64,000 nucleotides of DNA, taken from assembly GCA_002878375.1 (NCBI GenBank), contig NIRF01000006.1, positions 31,069-95,068 on the forward strand, written 5' to 3'. Below the pieces are notes generated by a model that saw nothing but the letters and a program-made list of their open reading frames with translations, was not told where the DNA came from and made no database searches. Made by a program: the position numbers and the translations under genes. Every line of letters begins with the position of its first letter. Position 1 is the stretch's first letter. This stretch comes from Dictyoglomus sp. NZ13-RE01 (GTDB lineage Bacteria; Dictyoglomota; Dictyoglomia; Dictyoglomales; Dictyoglomaceae). Of this stretch, positions 44,224-52,069 are shown piece after piece.

Positions 44224-44796
44224 ATGAAAAGGTATTTATTTTTGTCTCTTATTATCATCATGGTATTAGGGCTTGTTTATGCTCAAACCTCAACCCAAAC
44301 CCAAACAAATCAAAAGACAAGACCAGCCACCATATTTGTTCTACATATAGAATCCTTCAGTAAAGTCTATAAATCAAACTTCGAGAAAAACGTCAAAGCC
44401 TTTGATGAAACTTTTAAATTCGGATCTTGTGTATACCATCCTATAACTGGACTTGTTATATCCTGCTATACACAATCCCATAAGGACGGGCTCCCTTATC
44501 CCACCCTGGCAAATAGGGTATTAAAAGAGCTTTTGCCTATCTTGAATGATATCACCCTCCCTCCAAAGACCATGATAAACATTATAGTAATGGTAGAAGA
44601 TAAAAAGGATCCCTTCAATGGTAAAACCCTATTCATAGGCTTCCCTTACTCTGCATTAAAAGATTACATGAGCAAAAAGGATCAAGATGCTTTTGCAAAA
44701 CAAATGGTAGTTGCTTTAGAAACAGAAAAACTAAATTATAATAAAGGCACTTTTGTATCTACCAAGTATGATTGGGAATGGATATTAAAATTATGA
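44224..44796 (+). CDS. Secreted protein of unknown family
   Basis: 190 residues. Signal peptide MKRYLFLSLIIIMVLGLVYA, then a Thr/Gln-rich linker (QTSTQTQTNQKT) and a globular domain containing PATIFVLHIESFSKVYKSNF, GSCVYHPITGLVISCYTQS (two Cys 11 residues apart) and PPKTMINIIVMVEDKKDPFNGK. No family recognised. GGAGGTG before ATG 44224 sets the start. A TATAAT at 44188-44193 is a likely -10 box. Followed within 10 bases by a flavin reductase-like gene. Confidence 0.7.
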   Translation: MKRYLFLSLIIIMVLGLVYAQTSTQTQTNQKTRPATIFVLHIESFSKVYKSNFEKNVKAFDETFKFGSCVYHPITGLVISCYTQSHKDGLPYPTLANRVLKELLPILNDITLPPKTMINIIVMVEDKKDPFNGKTLFIGFPYSALKDYMSKKDQDAFAKQMVVALETEKLNYNKGTFVSTKYDWEWILKL

Positions 44797-44805
44797 GGTG
44801 ATAGT

Positions 44806-45360
44806 ATGAAGGAGTTAAAACACAACTTTATATACCTTTTACATCCATTACCAGCCTTTTTAATAACAAGTATTAGTAAAATTGGAAGACCTAATGTAAC
44901 GACAGTATCTTGGCTTGTTCCCTTTAGCATTAATCCACCTTTAGTAGTCATGAGTCTGAGACCTGAAAGATTTACTCTTCAATTAATTAAAGAAACGGGA
45001 GAATTTGCTATCAATATACCCTCCTATGAGCTTTCTAAAGCTACATTAATATGTGGGAGATATTCAGGTAGGGATCATGAAAAGTTTAAATTAGCTAATC
45101 TTACCCCTATAAGTGCAAAAAAGATAAAAGCTCCTGTCATTAAGGAATGCCCTGCCCATATAGAGTGCACTTTAGAAGATATAAAAGATCTGAAAGGAGA
45201 TCATGTATTAGTAATAGGTAAAGTAGTTTATAGCGAAGTAGAAGAGGATAAGTTTGATAGGATCTACAATTTAGAAAACTTTAGCCCATCTATGTATTTA
45301 GGACAGGATACCTATACTATGTGTAAGGGAATGGAGAGGATAGAGATTAAAATGGGGTAA
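44806..45360 (+). CDS. Flavin reductase-like (FMN-binding split barrel) protein
   Basis: 184 residues of the flavin reductase-like family: PLPAFLITSISKIGRPNVTTVSW at the start (in part), PPLVVMSLRP (about 44), GEFAINIPSYELSKA and CGRYSGRDHEKF (about 86), and IKECPAHIECTLEDIKDLKGDHVLVIGKV. It probably binds FMN and moves electrons in the cytoplasm; the substrate is unknown. GAGGTG precedes ATG 44806. Its stop is only a few bases from the frame of the next ATPase. Confidence 0.88.
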   Translation: MKELKHNFIYLLHPLPAFLITSISKIGRPNVTTVSWLVPFSINPPLVVMSLRPERFTLQLIKETGEFAINIPSYELSKATLICGRYSGRDHEKFKLANLTPISAKKIKAPVIKECPAHIECTLEDIKDLKGDHVLVIGKVVYSEVEEDKFDRIYNLENFSPSMYLGQDTYTMCKGMERIEIKMG

Positions 45361-45362
45361 GG

Positions 45363-46493
45363 GTAAGATTAGAAAGAGTAACAAAAACTTTTAAAAGAGA
45401 GTTTGAATTCACTCTTTTTAAAAGAGAAAAAAAGCAAAAGCTTCTTGAAGATCTTCCTATAGAGGAAGAGGGAAGAATTTATGCATTAAGAGATGTAGAC
45501 CTCATAATTCCAGAAGGTAAAACTTTATCAGTTATAGGACCTACTGGCTGTGGAAAAACCACACTTCTCAAGGTAATAGCAGGTCTTGAAAAGCCTGATT
45601 ATGGAAATATTTATTTCAATGAAAAAATAGTTAATGACTTGCCCCCAAAGGATAGAGGCATAGGCATGGTTTTTCAAGATTATGCTCTATATCCTCATTA
45701 TGAGGCGAGAGGTAATTTAGCTTTTTATTTTTGGATTAGAAAGAGACCTAAAGAGGAGATCGATGAAAGAATAAAAGAGACTGCAAAGATCCTTGGTGTA
45801 GGTTTTGAAGATCTACTTCCTCGAAAACCTCGTACATTGTCAGGAGGAGAAAAGCAAAGAGTTGCAATTGGAAGATGTATAGTTAGGAATCCTACCATAA
45901 TGCTTATGGATGAGCCCCTATCAAATTTGGATGCCAAGCTAAGAGTTATTACAAGAGCAGAGATTAAAAAACTTTTGGTTAGATTTGAGGTAACTACCGT
46001 TTACGTGACCCACGATCAGAAAGAAGCCTTTGCCCTTGGAGATCTGGTAGCAGTTATGCATGAAGGAAGAATACTACAAGTGGGAACCTACGAGGATCTT
46101 ACCGAAGATCCAAAACATGCTTTCGTTGCAAGCTTTGTGGGAGATCCTCCTATGAATATTTTTAGAAGTAAAGTGATAGACAGAAAAATTATTTTTGAAA
46201 ACATAGAGATTCCTATAAATTTTGATTTTAATAAAAAGGAAATTATATGGGGATTTTCACCGTCTAAGGTAAAGATAAATGATAGAGGGGAAGGATTAAT
46301 AGGAGAATTATATTTTATTGAGAACTTGCCGTCTGATAAATTTCAAACATTACATATAGACGTTGCAAAAAAAACCATAAAGATTAAAATACCAAAGGAA
46401 GACTATAGATTTAGAGTAGGAGAAAAGATATATTTAGAGCTTCCTGAAAAGCTCTACTTTTTTGATCCTGATACTGAAGAAAGAATATATTAA
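45363..46493 (+). CDS. ABC transporter ATPase (MalK/UgpC type), start codon missing
   Basis: Frame open from 45351: RLERVTKTFKREFEF, then ALRDVDLIIPEGKTLSVIGP with Walker A GPTGCGKTT at 45537-45563, Q-loop GMVFQDYAL, signature LSGGEKQRVAIGR, Walker B MLMDEPLS, H-loop VTHDQ, and a MOBE-like tail (SVKVNDR-type region to 46493). Relative to MalK there is a lysine/glutamate-rich insert of about 30 residues before the Walker A. No ATG, GTG or TTG exists in frame before TTG 45639, which would delete Walker A. The natural start position (45363) reads GTA; I call the frame from there. A decayed or non-canonical start is likely. Confidence 0.8.
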   Translation, partial: VRLERVTKTFKREFEFTLFKREKKQKLLEDLPIEEEGRIYALRDVDLIIPEGKTLSVIGPTGCGKTTLLKVIAGLEKPDYGNIYFNEKIVNDLPPKDRGIGMVFQDYALYPHYEARGNLAFYFWIRKRPKEEIDERIKETAKILGVGFEDLLPRKPRTLSGGEKQRVAIGRCIVRNPTIMLMDEPLSNLDAKLRVITRAEIKKLLVRFEVTTVYVTHDQKEAFALGDLVAVMHEGRILQVGTYEDLTEDPKHAFVASFVGDPPMNIFRSKVIDRKIIFENIEIPINFDFNKKEIIWGFSPSKVKINDRGEGLIGELYFIENLPSDKFQTLHIDVAKKTIKIKIPKEDYRFRVGEKIYLELPEKLYFFDPDTEERIY

Positions 46494-46509
46494 TTGAGGA
46501 GGGAAATTT

Positions 46510-47463
46510 ATGAAAAAGAAAGTATTGCTTTTAATTTTAGGGATAATTTTATTTATAATGCCCATATTTTCCTGGTCTGCCCATGCTGAGATGACCCAGA
46601 TAATTTTGGAGAATTTTCCTTGGCTTGATAAATACAATAATATACCTGTAACACCCTATACTTATAACGATCCTTCTCCTTATAATCCCAATTATGTAAT
46701 TCCATATAGAGGAGAGAAAATTGGAGAAAAAATCTCTGCAAAAACTATAATTACAAGATATGTAACAGAACCTGATAATGGCATGGATGAAAACCTTAAT
46801 CTTAGTTCTATGCAAAAACTTATGGGAGGAAGCTCTGGTTGGAGACATATGTATTTTATAACCTTTCAGGGGGCATTAAAGCTTGGTGAAGCACCAAAAA
46901 GGATCATACATTTTTGGAACTTAGCAAGAGAGGCTTTTCAAAAAGGAGATTATTATTGGGGATTCAGGTTCTTTGCTTATAGTCTTCACTACCTTCAAGA
47001 TTTATCAATGCCCTTTCATGCCTATCCCATGCCTTTAGAAAATGTAGTTTTTGGAATATTTAATCTTGACAAACTCATAATGCAGGGAGAAAACCACCAT
47101 TATACCTTAGAAGATTACCAAGAGTATCAAATAAAATCAGGAAATCCAAAGTATATAAAGGTGCTTAAAGAGGCAAAACCCTTGGAGATTACAAATCCTG
47201 AAGAGGCAGGTGTAAAAGCGGCATGGCTTTCTCGAAGATTTATGGGCAAACTCTGGGATCTACAAATAAAGTATTATGGAGATGATATTAACAAGGTTAA
47301 AAACTTTAAGGCAGATCCTAAATTTTTTAAGGATTATGTATCACCAATAAGGGATGAATATGATAGCGTCATTTTGCAAGCCTTAGAACTTTGTGCAGGA
47401 TGGACAAAAGGTTATGTAAATTACTTAGAGAATTTTTTGAATAAGTTGGAGGGAGCTAAATGA
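46510..47463 (+). CDS. Secreted zinc phospholipase C/P1 nuclease-like protein
   Basis: 317 residues. Signal peptide MKKKVLLLILGIILFIMPIFS, so the mature N-terminus would be Trp22 in WSAHAEMTQ. Zinc phospholipases C use the amino-terminal Trp itself as a metal ligand. HYLQDLSMPFHAYP (about 157) and ENHHYTLEDY (about 195) supply His and Asp ligands in family-like spacing. I infer a secreted zinc hydrolase acting on phospholipids or nucleic acid. The stop overlaps the start of the efflux adaptor gene by 4 bases. Confidence 0.82.
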   Translation: MKKKVLLLILGIILFIMPIFSWSAHAEMTQIILENFPWLDKYNNIPVTPYTYNDPSPYNPNYVIPYRGEKIGEKISAKTIITRYVTEPDNGMDENLNLSSMQKLMGGSSGWRHMYFITFQGALKLGEAPKRIIHFWNLAREAFQKGDYYWGFRFFAYSLHYLQDLSMPFHAYPMPLENVVFGIFNLDKLIMQGENHHYTLEDYQEYQIKSGNPKYIKVLKEAKPLEITNPEEAGVKAAWLSRRFMGKLWDLQIKYYGDDINKVKNFKADPKFFKDYVSPIRDEYDSVILQALELCAGWTKGYVNYLENFLNKLEGAK

Positions 47464-48605
47464 AAAAATCAATAATAGGAATTGCAATAATACTTGTTAC
47501 AATTATTACAGTTTATTTTACAACAGACCTTTTTAAGCCACCTATTGAGGTATACTATTACAAAGCTCAAAGGGAAGATTTACCTATTATCATTTCTGCC
47601 TCAGGTTATATATCTTTCAATAATAAAGTAGATATTTATCCTAAATTCTCCTCAACCCTTTTGGATATAAGGGTGAAACAGGGACAAAGAGTCAAAAAAG
47701 GGGACATTTTAGCCACTCTTGATACTAAAGAAATAGAGAGCCAAATTAAGAATTTGGAGCTTATGCTGGAGCTTGTAAAAACCCAAGAGCTTCTATCCTC
47801 AAGAGGAAACATATTAGGCAATTTCTTAGGTATGCAAACTAATAATAGTAGTAACAATAGTATGTCCTTTGAGAGTATAAGAGGGCTCTTAGAAATTTAT
47901 TACAACAATTTGAAAGAGATGCTGCAAGAAAAATACCTAAAATCACCCATAGATGGTATAGTTGTTAGTGTAAATGCAGAAAAGGGGCAAAAAGTATCCC
48001 CAAATACTTCATCCTCCTCTACAAATTTATTAAATTTGGGAAGTCTTTCCAATTTTTCCTCCCTTTTAGGGATGATAGGAGGATCTACTACAAATAGCAT
48101 CATGACCATCGTGGACATAAGTTCAATAAACGCAGTGGTAAGAGTTGATGAAACAAATGTTATGAAGATAAAGGAAGGACAAAAAGCTGATGTAAAAGTA
48201 GACGCCTTAGGAGATAAGTGGTGGGAAGGCTATGTAAAAAGCGTATCCTTTTCACCATCCATAGGAAAGGATGGAACCTATGCTTATGAGGTAAGGATTG
48301 GAGTGCCTACATTAGGTGATAAGGTAAAAGAGGGGATGTCCGTTTCTTGTAATATATATGTGGGGGTAAAGAAAAATGCTTTAGTCATTCCTCTAAGTGC
48401 TATTGAGTTTAAGGAAGGAAAAACCTATGCCTATATTATTAATGATAATCATGCCATAGAAAAAGAGGTAACTTTAGGCGATATATTAGGAGATAAGATT
48501 GAGGTTTTAAAAGGAATAAAAGAGGGAGACTTTATAATTCTTTCACCTCCCAAAAATCTTAAAAATAAGAGCAAGGTACGGGGGATTACTTATGAAAATA
48601 ATTGA
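47460..48605 (+). CDS. MacA/HlyD-type efflux adaptor
   Basis: 381 residues. One N-terminal membrane anchor (IIGIAIILVTIITVYFT), a lipoyl half-motif IRVKQGQRVKKGDILATLDT, a coiled coil to about 145, the second lipoyl half SPIDGIVVSVNAEKGQKVSP, then beta-barrel and membrane-proximal domains (VRVDETNVMKIKEGQKADVK). This is the periplasmic adaptor of tripartite ABC or RND pumps. Its stop lies 14 bases inside the permease gene. A Ser/Asn-rich stretch (NTSSSSTNLLNLGSLSN) interrupts the second half and looks species-specific. Confidence 0.9.
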   Translation: MKKSIIGIAIILVTIITVYFTTDLFKPPIEVYYYKAQREDLPIIISASGYISFNNKVDIYPKFSSTLLDIRVKQGQRVKKGDILATLDTKEIESQIKNLELMLELVKTQELLSSRGNILGNFLGMQTNNSSNNSMSFESIRGLLEIYYNNLKEMLQEKYLKSPIDGIVVSVNAEKGQKVSPNTSSSSTNLLNLGSLSNFSSLLGMIGGSTTNSIMTIVDISSINAVVRVDETNVMKIKEGQKADVKVDALGDKWWEGYVKSVSFSPSIGKDGTYAYEVRIGVPTLGDKVKEGMSVSCNIYVGVKKNALVIPLSAIEFKEGKTYAYIINDNHAIEKEVTLGDILGDKIEVLKGIKEGDFIILSPPKNLKNKSKVRGITYENN

Positions 48606-49815
48606 GGCTTTTAAAAGCGCCTTCTATGTTTTAAGAACAAGTAAATTAAGATCCTTTCTAACCATATTAGGAATTATTATAGGTGTATTTACAGTTATTC
48701 TCCTCATATCCATTGGGCAGGGAGCCAAAAATAGGGTCACCCAAGTCATGGAAAATTTAGGTACAAATACTTTAATTATATTCCCTTCCGCTGTAGAAAC
48801 CCAAGGAGATTTCAATTCTTTCCGTAATTCCTCTCGAGCATCCCGTGGTATCCCCAAGCCCTTTACCTATGACGATCTAAAATATTTAAAACTACTATTC
48901 AAAGATGATTTATTAGTCTCTACGTCAGTTAATCTTAGCTTAGATATCAAATATAAATTCGTTGAAATTTCTGGCTCAATTGTTGGAACTGATATGGACG
49001 GACTAATAATATCAAGGGAGGGACTTCTTGCAGGAAGATTTTTTACAGACTCTGAAATAGAAGGAAGGGAGAAAGTATGTATCATTGGTCCCAAAATAGC
49101 CATAGATATAGCAGGAAGTTTCAAAGACGCCATAGGAAAAGAACTAAATATTGGAGGACAAAACTATAGAGTTATAGGCGTTCTAAAGGAAAAAGGTATC
49201 TCCTCTAATATGAACGACTTGGATAGAAGAATAATAATACCTCTAACTTTAGCTTTAACTTTAAGAGGTAGTCAAAACATTAATTTTATAGCAATAGAGG
49301 TTAAAAGGGGGGAAGAGCTGGAAAGCTTTAGACAAAGATTAATTTTGATATTAAAGCAGAGAAGAGGAAGAACTAATTTTGTAATTGCTAAACAAGAAGA
49401 TTTGCTCTCCGCAATGAATGAAATACTAAACATACTAACTTTAACTTTAGCAGGAATTGCTGGAGTTTCCCTCATAGTTGGAGGAATTGGGATAATGAAT
49501 ATAATGCTTGTATCAGTAATGGAGAGAATTAAGGAGATTGGAATAAGAAAGGCAGTTGGGGCAAGGAAAAAAGATATACTAATTCAATTCCTCATAGAGT
49601 CGTCTATATTAGGAATTTTAGGAGGACTTATTGGAATCTTCTTAGCCCTTATTGCAGGAAATATTCTAAAAAATTTTGATATTCCTTTCTCTATAAATTT
49701 AAATATAATTATCTTAGGATTTCTGTTCTCCTTCTTTGTTGGATTAGTTTTTGGGGTTGTGCCCGCTGTAAGGGCTGGAAATCTTGATCCTATTCAGGCT
49801 TTAAGGTCTGAATAG
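48592..49815 (+). CDS. MacB/LolC-type ABC transporter permease
   Basis: 407 residues. An N-terminal membrane segment (FLTILGIIIGVFTVILLISI), a large extracytoplasmic MacB-type domain (about 45-275) and three C-terminal FtsX segments with ERIKEIGIRKAVGARKKDIL (about 318). There is no ATPase gene in this operon; the MacB-like ATPase must be encoded elsewhere. The stop TAG ends exactly 1 base before the first base of tRNA-Ser. Confidence 0.9.
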   Translation: MKIIEAFKSAFYVLRTSKLRSFLTILGIIIGVFTVILLISIGQGAKNRVTQVMENLGTNTLIIFPSAVETQGDFNSFRNSSRASRGIPKPFTYDDLKYLKLLFKDDLLVSTSVNLSLDIKYKFVEISGSIVGTDMDGLIISREGLLAGRFFTDSEIEGREKVCIIGPKIAIDIAGSFKDAIGKELNIGGQNYRVIGVLKEKGISSNMNDLDRRIIIPLTLALTLRGSQNINFIAIEVKRGEELESFRQRLILILKQRRGRTNFVIAKQEDLLSAMNEILNILTLTLAGIAGVSLIVGGIGIMNIMLVSVMERIKEIGIRKAVGARKKDILIQFLIESSILGILGGLIGIFLALIAGNILKNFDIPFSINLNIIILGFLFSFFVGLVFGVVPAVRAGNLDPIQALRSE

Positions 49816-49905
49816 GGAGAGGTGGCCGAGTGGACTAAGGCGCTCGCCTCGAAAGCGAGTAGGCAGGAAACTGCCTCGTGGGTTCGAATCCCACCCTCTC
49901 CGCCA
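49816..49905 (+). tRNA. tRNA-Ser (anticodon CGA)
   Basis: 90 bases with acceptor GGAGAGG / CCTCTCC, discriminator G, and encoded CCA end (49903-49905). The anticodon loop CTCGAAA places CGA at 49850-49852. A long variable arm (TAGGCAGGAAACTGCCTCG region) marks it as serine. TTCGAATC is the T-loop. It begins directly after the macB-like permease stop and is likely cut from that transcript. Confidence 0.97.
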
Positions 49906-49912
49906 AAAAAAT

Positions 49913-49945
49913 AAAATGGGGGAGATTATTTTCTCCCCCATTTTT
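49913..49945. terminator. Bidirectional terminator after tRNA-Ser
   Basis: AAAATGGGGGAG / CTCCCCCATTTT, 12-base-pair stem, loop ATTATTTT, T tail. It also ends the minus-strand DUF5320 gene. Confidence 0.9.
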
Positions 49946-49950
49946 CAGAA

Positions 49951-50190
49951 TTACTTAGATTCTAATTCTTTTATTCTCGCCTCTAAATCCGCCAAGTATG
50001 CCTTTAAGGCGTCCGCCTCTTCTTTTAAAAAATTTAGTTCATCTTCTTTGGAATAGGTGTAAGGATATCTATATCTCCACCAACCCCAAAAACCAGGATA
50101 CCAGCATCTTGGAAGACCACCTCTACCAATCCCTACATAGGGCCAATCAGGAGACCAACCTCTAAATCCTCTTCCTCTCCATCCAAACAT
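49951..50190 (-). CDS. DUF5320-like small protein
   Basis: 79 residues. The N-terminal half is Gly/Trp/Arg/Pro/Tyr-rich (GWRGRGFRGW, WYPGFWGWWRYRYPY), the C-terminal half a charged coiled coil (LNFLKEEADALKAYLADLEA). This bipartite layout is that of DUF5320 proteins, often next to PadR or heavy-metal genes. The function is unknown. Encoded 2 bases after the PadR-like regulator. Confidence 0.8.
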   Translation of the reverse strand: MFGWRGRGFRGWSPDWPYVGIGRGGLPRCWYPGFWGWWRYRYPYTYSKEDELNFLKEEADALKAYLADLEARIKELESK

Positions 50191-50192
50191 TT

Positions 50193-50570
50193 TTATTCAC
50201 CTCCTTTCAAAATACTTTCCTCTATATTCTTCATTATTTTCTCCATTATGTTTAGATCATCCTTTACCTTCATATACCAATCTTTTAGATACTCAATCCC
50301 CAATTCAGTAATCATATAAATTCTTCTTGCAGGTCCTGTTCCTCCAGTTTCCCATTCAGACTTTACAAGTCCATTAACTTCCATAAATCTCAGTAATCTA
50401 TAGATAACTGTATGATGAATCAAGCTTGTATCTATCCCCATCTCCTTTAACTCATCAAGTAAAGAATAACCATGAAGGCTTTTCTTTGCCAAAACAGACA
50501 AAATAAGAGCACTCAATAAGCTTTGAGAAGTCAAGACTGTCCATTTACGGCAACCAAATCCTCTTCTCAT
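50193..50570 (-). CDS. PadR-family transcriptional regulator
   Basis: About 125 residues. Winged-helix N-terminus LLSALILSVLAKKSLHGYSLLDELKEMG (in part), IHHTVIYRLLRFMEVNGLV (recognition helix and wing) and a C-terminal coiled dimerisation helix. ATG 50570 has GGAGG 5 bases upstream. The ORF extends to 50621, but that lies in the promoter. Probable autoregulation through the CACATATGTG site. Confidence 0.88.
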   Translation of the reverse strand: MRRGFGCRKWTVLTSQSLLSALILSVLAKKSLHGYSLLDELKEMGIDTSLIHHTVIYRLLRFMEVNGLVKSEWETGGTGPARRIYMITELGIEYLKDWYMKVKDDLNIMEKIMKNIEESILKGGE

Positions 50571-50601
50571 AATTCCTCCTTTCCTATTTTTTTGTAATGA
50601 T

Positions 50602-50629
50602 ATTTTACCACATATGTGCAATTTGTCAA
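50602..50629 (-). promoter_or_regulatory. PadR promoter with CACATATGTG operator
   Basis: On the minus strand, TTGACA (50624-50629), a 16-base spacer and TAAAAT (50602-50607). The spacer contains the perfect 10-base palindrome CACATATGTG (50609-50618). A dimeric repressor there would block RNA polymerase; autorepression by PadR is inferred. Confidence 0.75.
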
Positions 50630-50631
50630 TA

Positions 50632-50660
50632 TTGATTTTAAAAAAATGTAGGTTTAAAAT
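50632..50660 (+). promoter_or_regulatory. Promoter of sugar ABC transporter
   Basis: TTGATT (50632-50637), a 17-base spacer and TAAAAT (50655-50660). A leader of about 100 bases follows, holding an AGGAGGTG (50693-50700) with no gene behind it. Confidence 0.7.
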
Positions 50661-50766
50661 ATTTATGTAAGTTTCTTTCAGAAATAAAAGTTAGGAGGTG
50701 GTAAAAAGCTTTCCAATTTAAACTGTTCCTTCCCCTAAAAAAATTTAAAAAATGGAGGGTTTAGTT

Positions 50767-52011
50767 ATGTGGAGGAAGGGCTTAGTAATATTTTCCTTGA
50801 TTTTACTTCTCCTTGTTTTACCCTCGATTGCACAGTTAAAAGGTAAAATTGAGATTTTCTCCTGGTGGACTGCAGGAGGAGAGGCGGAAGGGCTTCAAGC
50901 ACTATTTGATATCTTCCATAAAAAATATCCTGATGTAGAGATTATTAATGCGACAGTTGCTGGTGGCGCAGGTGCCAATGCAAAAGCAGTATTAAAAACC
51001 AGAATGCTTGGTGGAGATCCTCCAGATACATTCCAAGTTCATGCAGGACATGAGTTAATTGATACATGGGTTAAAACAGGATTTATGGAACCAATCACTT
51101 TCATTTATAAACAAGAAGGTTGGACAAAAGTAATGCCTAAGGGAATTCTTGATATAGTATCCTACAATGGTGAGTACTGGTCTGTTCCTGTAAACATCCA
51201 TAGAGCAAATGTCCTCTGGTACAATAAAAAGATCTTCAATGAAAATAATCTATTACCCCCTAAAACCTTCGATGAGTTCTTCAAAGTAGCAGAAGCATTA
51301 AAAGAGAAAGGTATTATTCCTCTTGCCCTTGGAACAAAGGATGGATGGGAAGCTGCCCATGTTTTTGAAACAGTTCTCATAGGAAAATTAGGAGCTGAAG
51401 GATATAAAGGGCTTTGGGATGGAAGGACAAAGTGGTCGGACCCAAGAGTAACAGACGCATTAGAAACCTTCAAAAAGATGCTTACTTATGTAAATCCAGA
51501 CCATTCTGCCCGCACATGGGATGAGGCATGTGCATTACTTGTAGAAGGGAAAGCGGCAATGAATATAATGGGAGATTGGGCTGTAGGGTACTTCCTCGCA
51601 AAAGGATTTAATGATTTTGGCTGGTACTCAGCTCCAAACAATGCGGATATATTTGATGCATTATCCGATAGCTTTGGATTACCAAAGGGCGTAAAGAACA
51701 GAGAGAATGTAATAGCCTTTTTAAAGATCTTAGGTTCTAAGGAAGGACAAGAAGCATTTAATATTAAGAAGGGATCAATTCCAGCAAGAACTGACGTGGA
51801 TGCCTCTAAATTCCCTGCTTATCAACAGGCAACAATGAAGTACTGGCAAACTTACAAAATTGTACCAAGTGTAATGCATGGTGCTGCAGCATCTGAAGGA
51901 TGGGTAACAGAGTTCAAAGATGTAATTTCCCTATTTGTAGTAAGACCTGATGTGAAGACAACCCAAAAAGCTTTAGTAAATATTGCAGTTAAGCAAGGAG
52001 TAAAACAATAG
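50767..52011 (+). CDS. Sugar ABC transporter substrate-binding protein
   Basis: About 414 residues. Signal peptide (WRKGLVIFSLILLLLVLPSIA) without a lipobox, then an extracytoplasmic solute-binding family 1 protein: EIFSWWTAGGEAEGLQALF, GGAGANAKAVLKTRMLGGDPPD, GFMEPI and SVPVNIHRANVLWYNKK. It looks like the glucose/mannose-type binding proteins of CUT1 transporters; the actual sugar is unproven. ATG 50767 has GGAGGG upstream; the frame's first ATG at 50752 lies before it. Followed by an intercistronic hairpin that may favour its overproduction. Confidence 0.9.
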   Translation: MWRKGLVIFSLILLLLVLPSIAQLKGKIEIFSWWTAGGEAEGLQALFDIFHKKYPDVEIINATVAGGAGANAKAVLKTRMLGGDPPDTFQVHAGHELIDTWVKTGFMEPITFIYKQEGWTKVMPKGILDIVSYNGEYWSVPVNIHRANVLWYNKKIFNENNLLPPKTFDEFFKVAEALKEKGIIPLALGTKDGWEAAHVFETVLIGKLGAEGYKGLWDGRTKWSDPRVTDALETFKKMLTYVNPDHSARTWDEACALLVEGKAAMNIMGDWAVGYFLAKGFNDFGWYSAPNNADIFDALSDSFGLPKGVKNRENVIAFLKILGSKEGQEAFNIKKGSIPARTDVDASKFPAYQQATMKYWQTYKIVPSVMHGAAASEGWVTEFKDVISLFVVRPDVKTTQKALVNIAVKQGVKQ

Positions 52012-52020
52012 TAAAAATAA

Positions 52021-52056
52021 AAGGGGAGAGGAGAAAATCCTCTCCCCTTCTTTTTT
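52021..52056 (+). terminator. Intercistronic terminator/attenuator after binding protein
   Basis: AAGGGGAGAGGA / TCCTCTCCCCTT, 12-base-pair stem, loop GAAAA, then T6. The permease genes follow at once, so partial read-through is expected. Confidence 0.85.
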
Positions 52057-52069
52057 AAGGGGGAATAAT

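Noticed and set aside
45639..45641. TTG 45639 as the start of the ABC ATPase
   Set aside because: It would remove the Walker A motif (45537-45563), which is present in the same open frame upstream.
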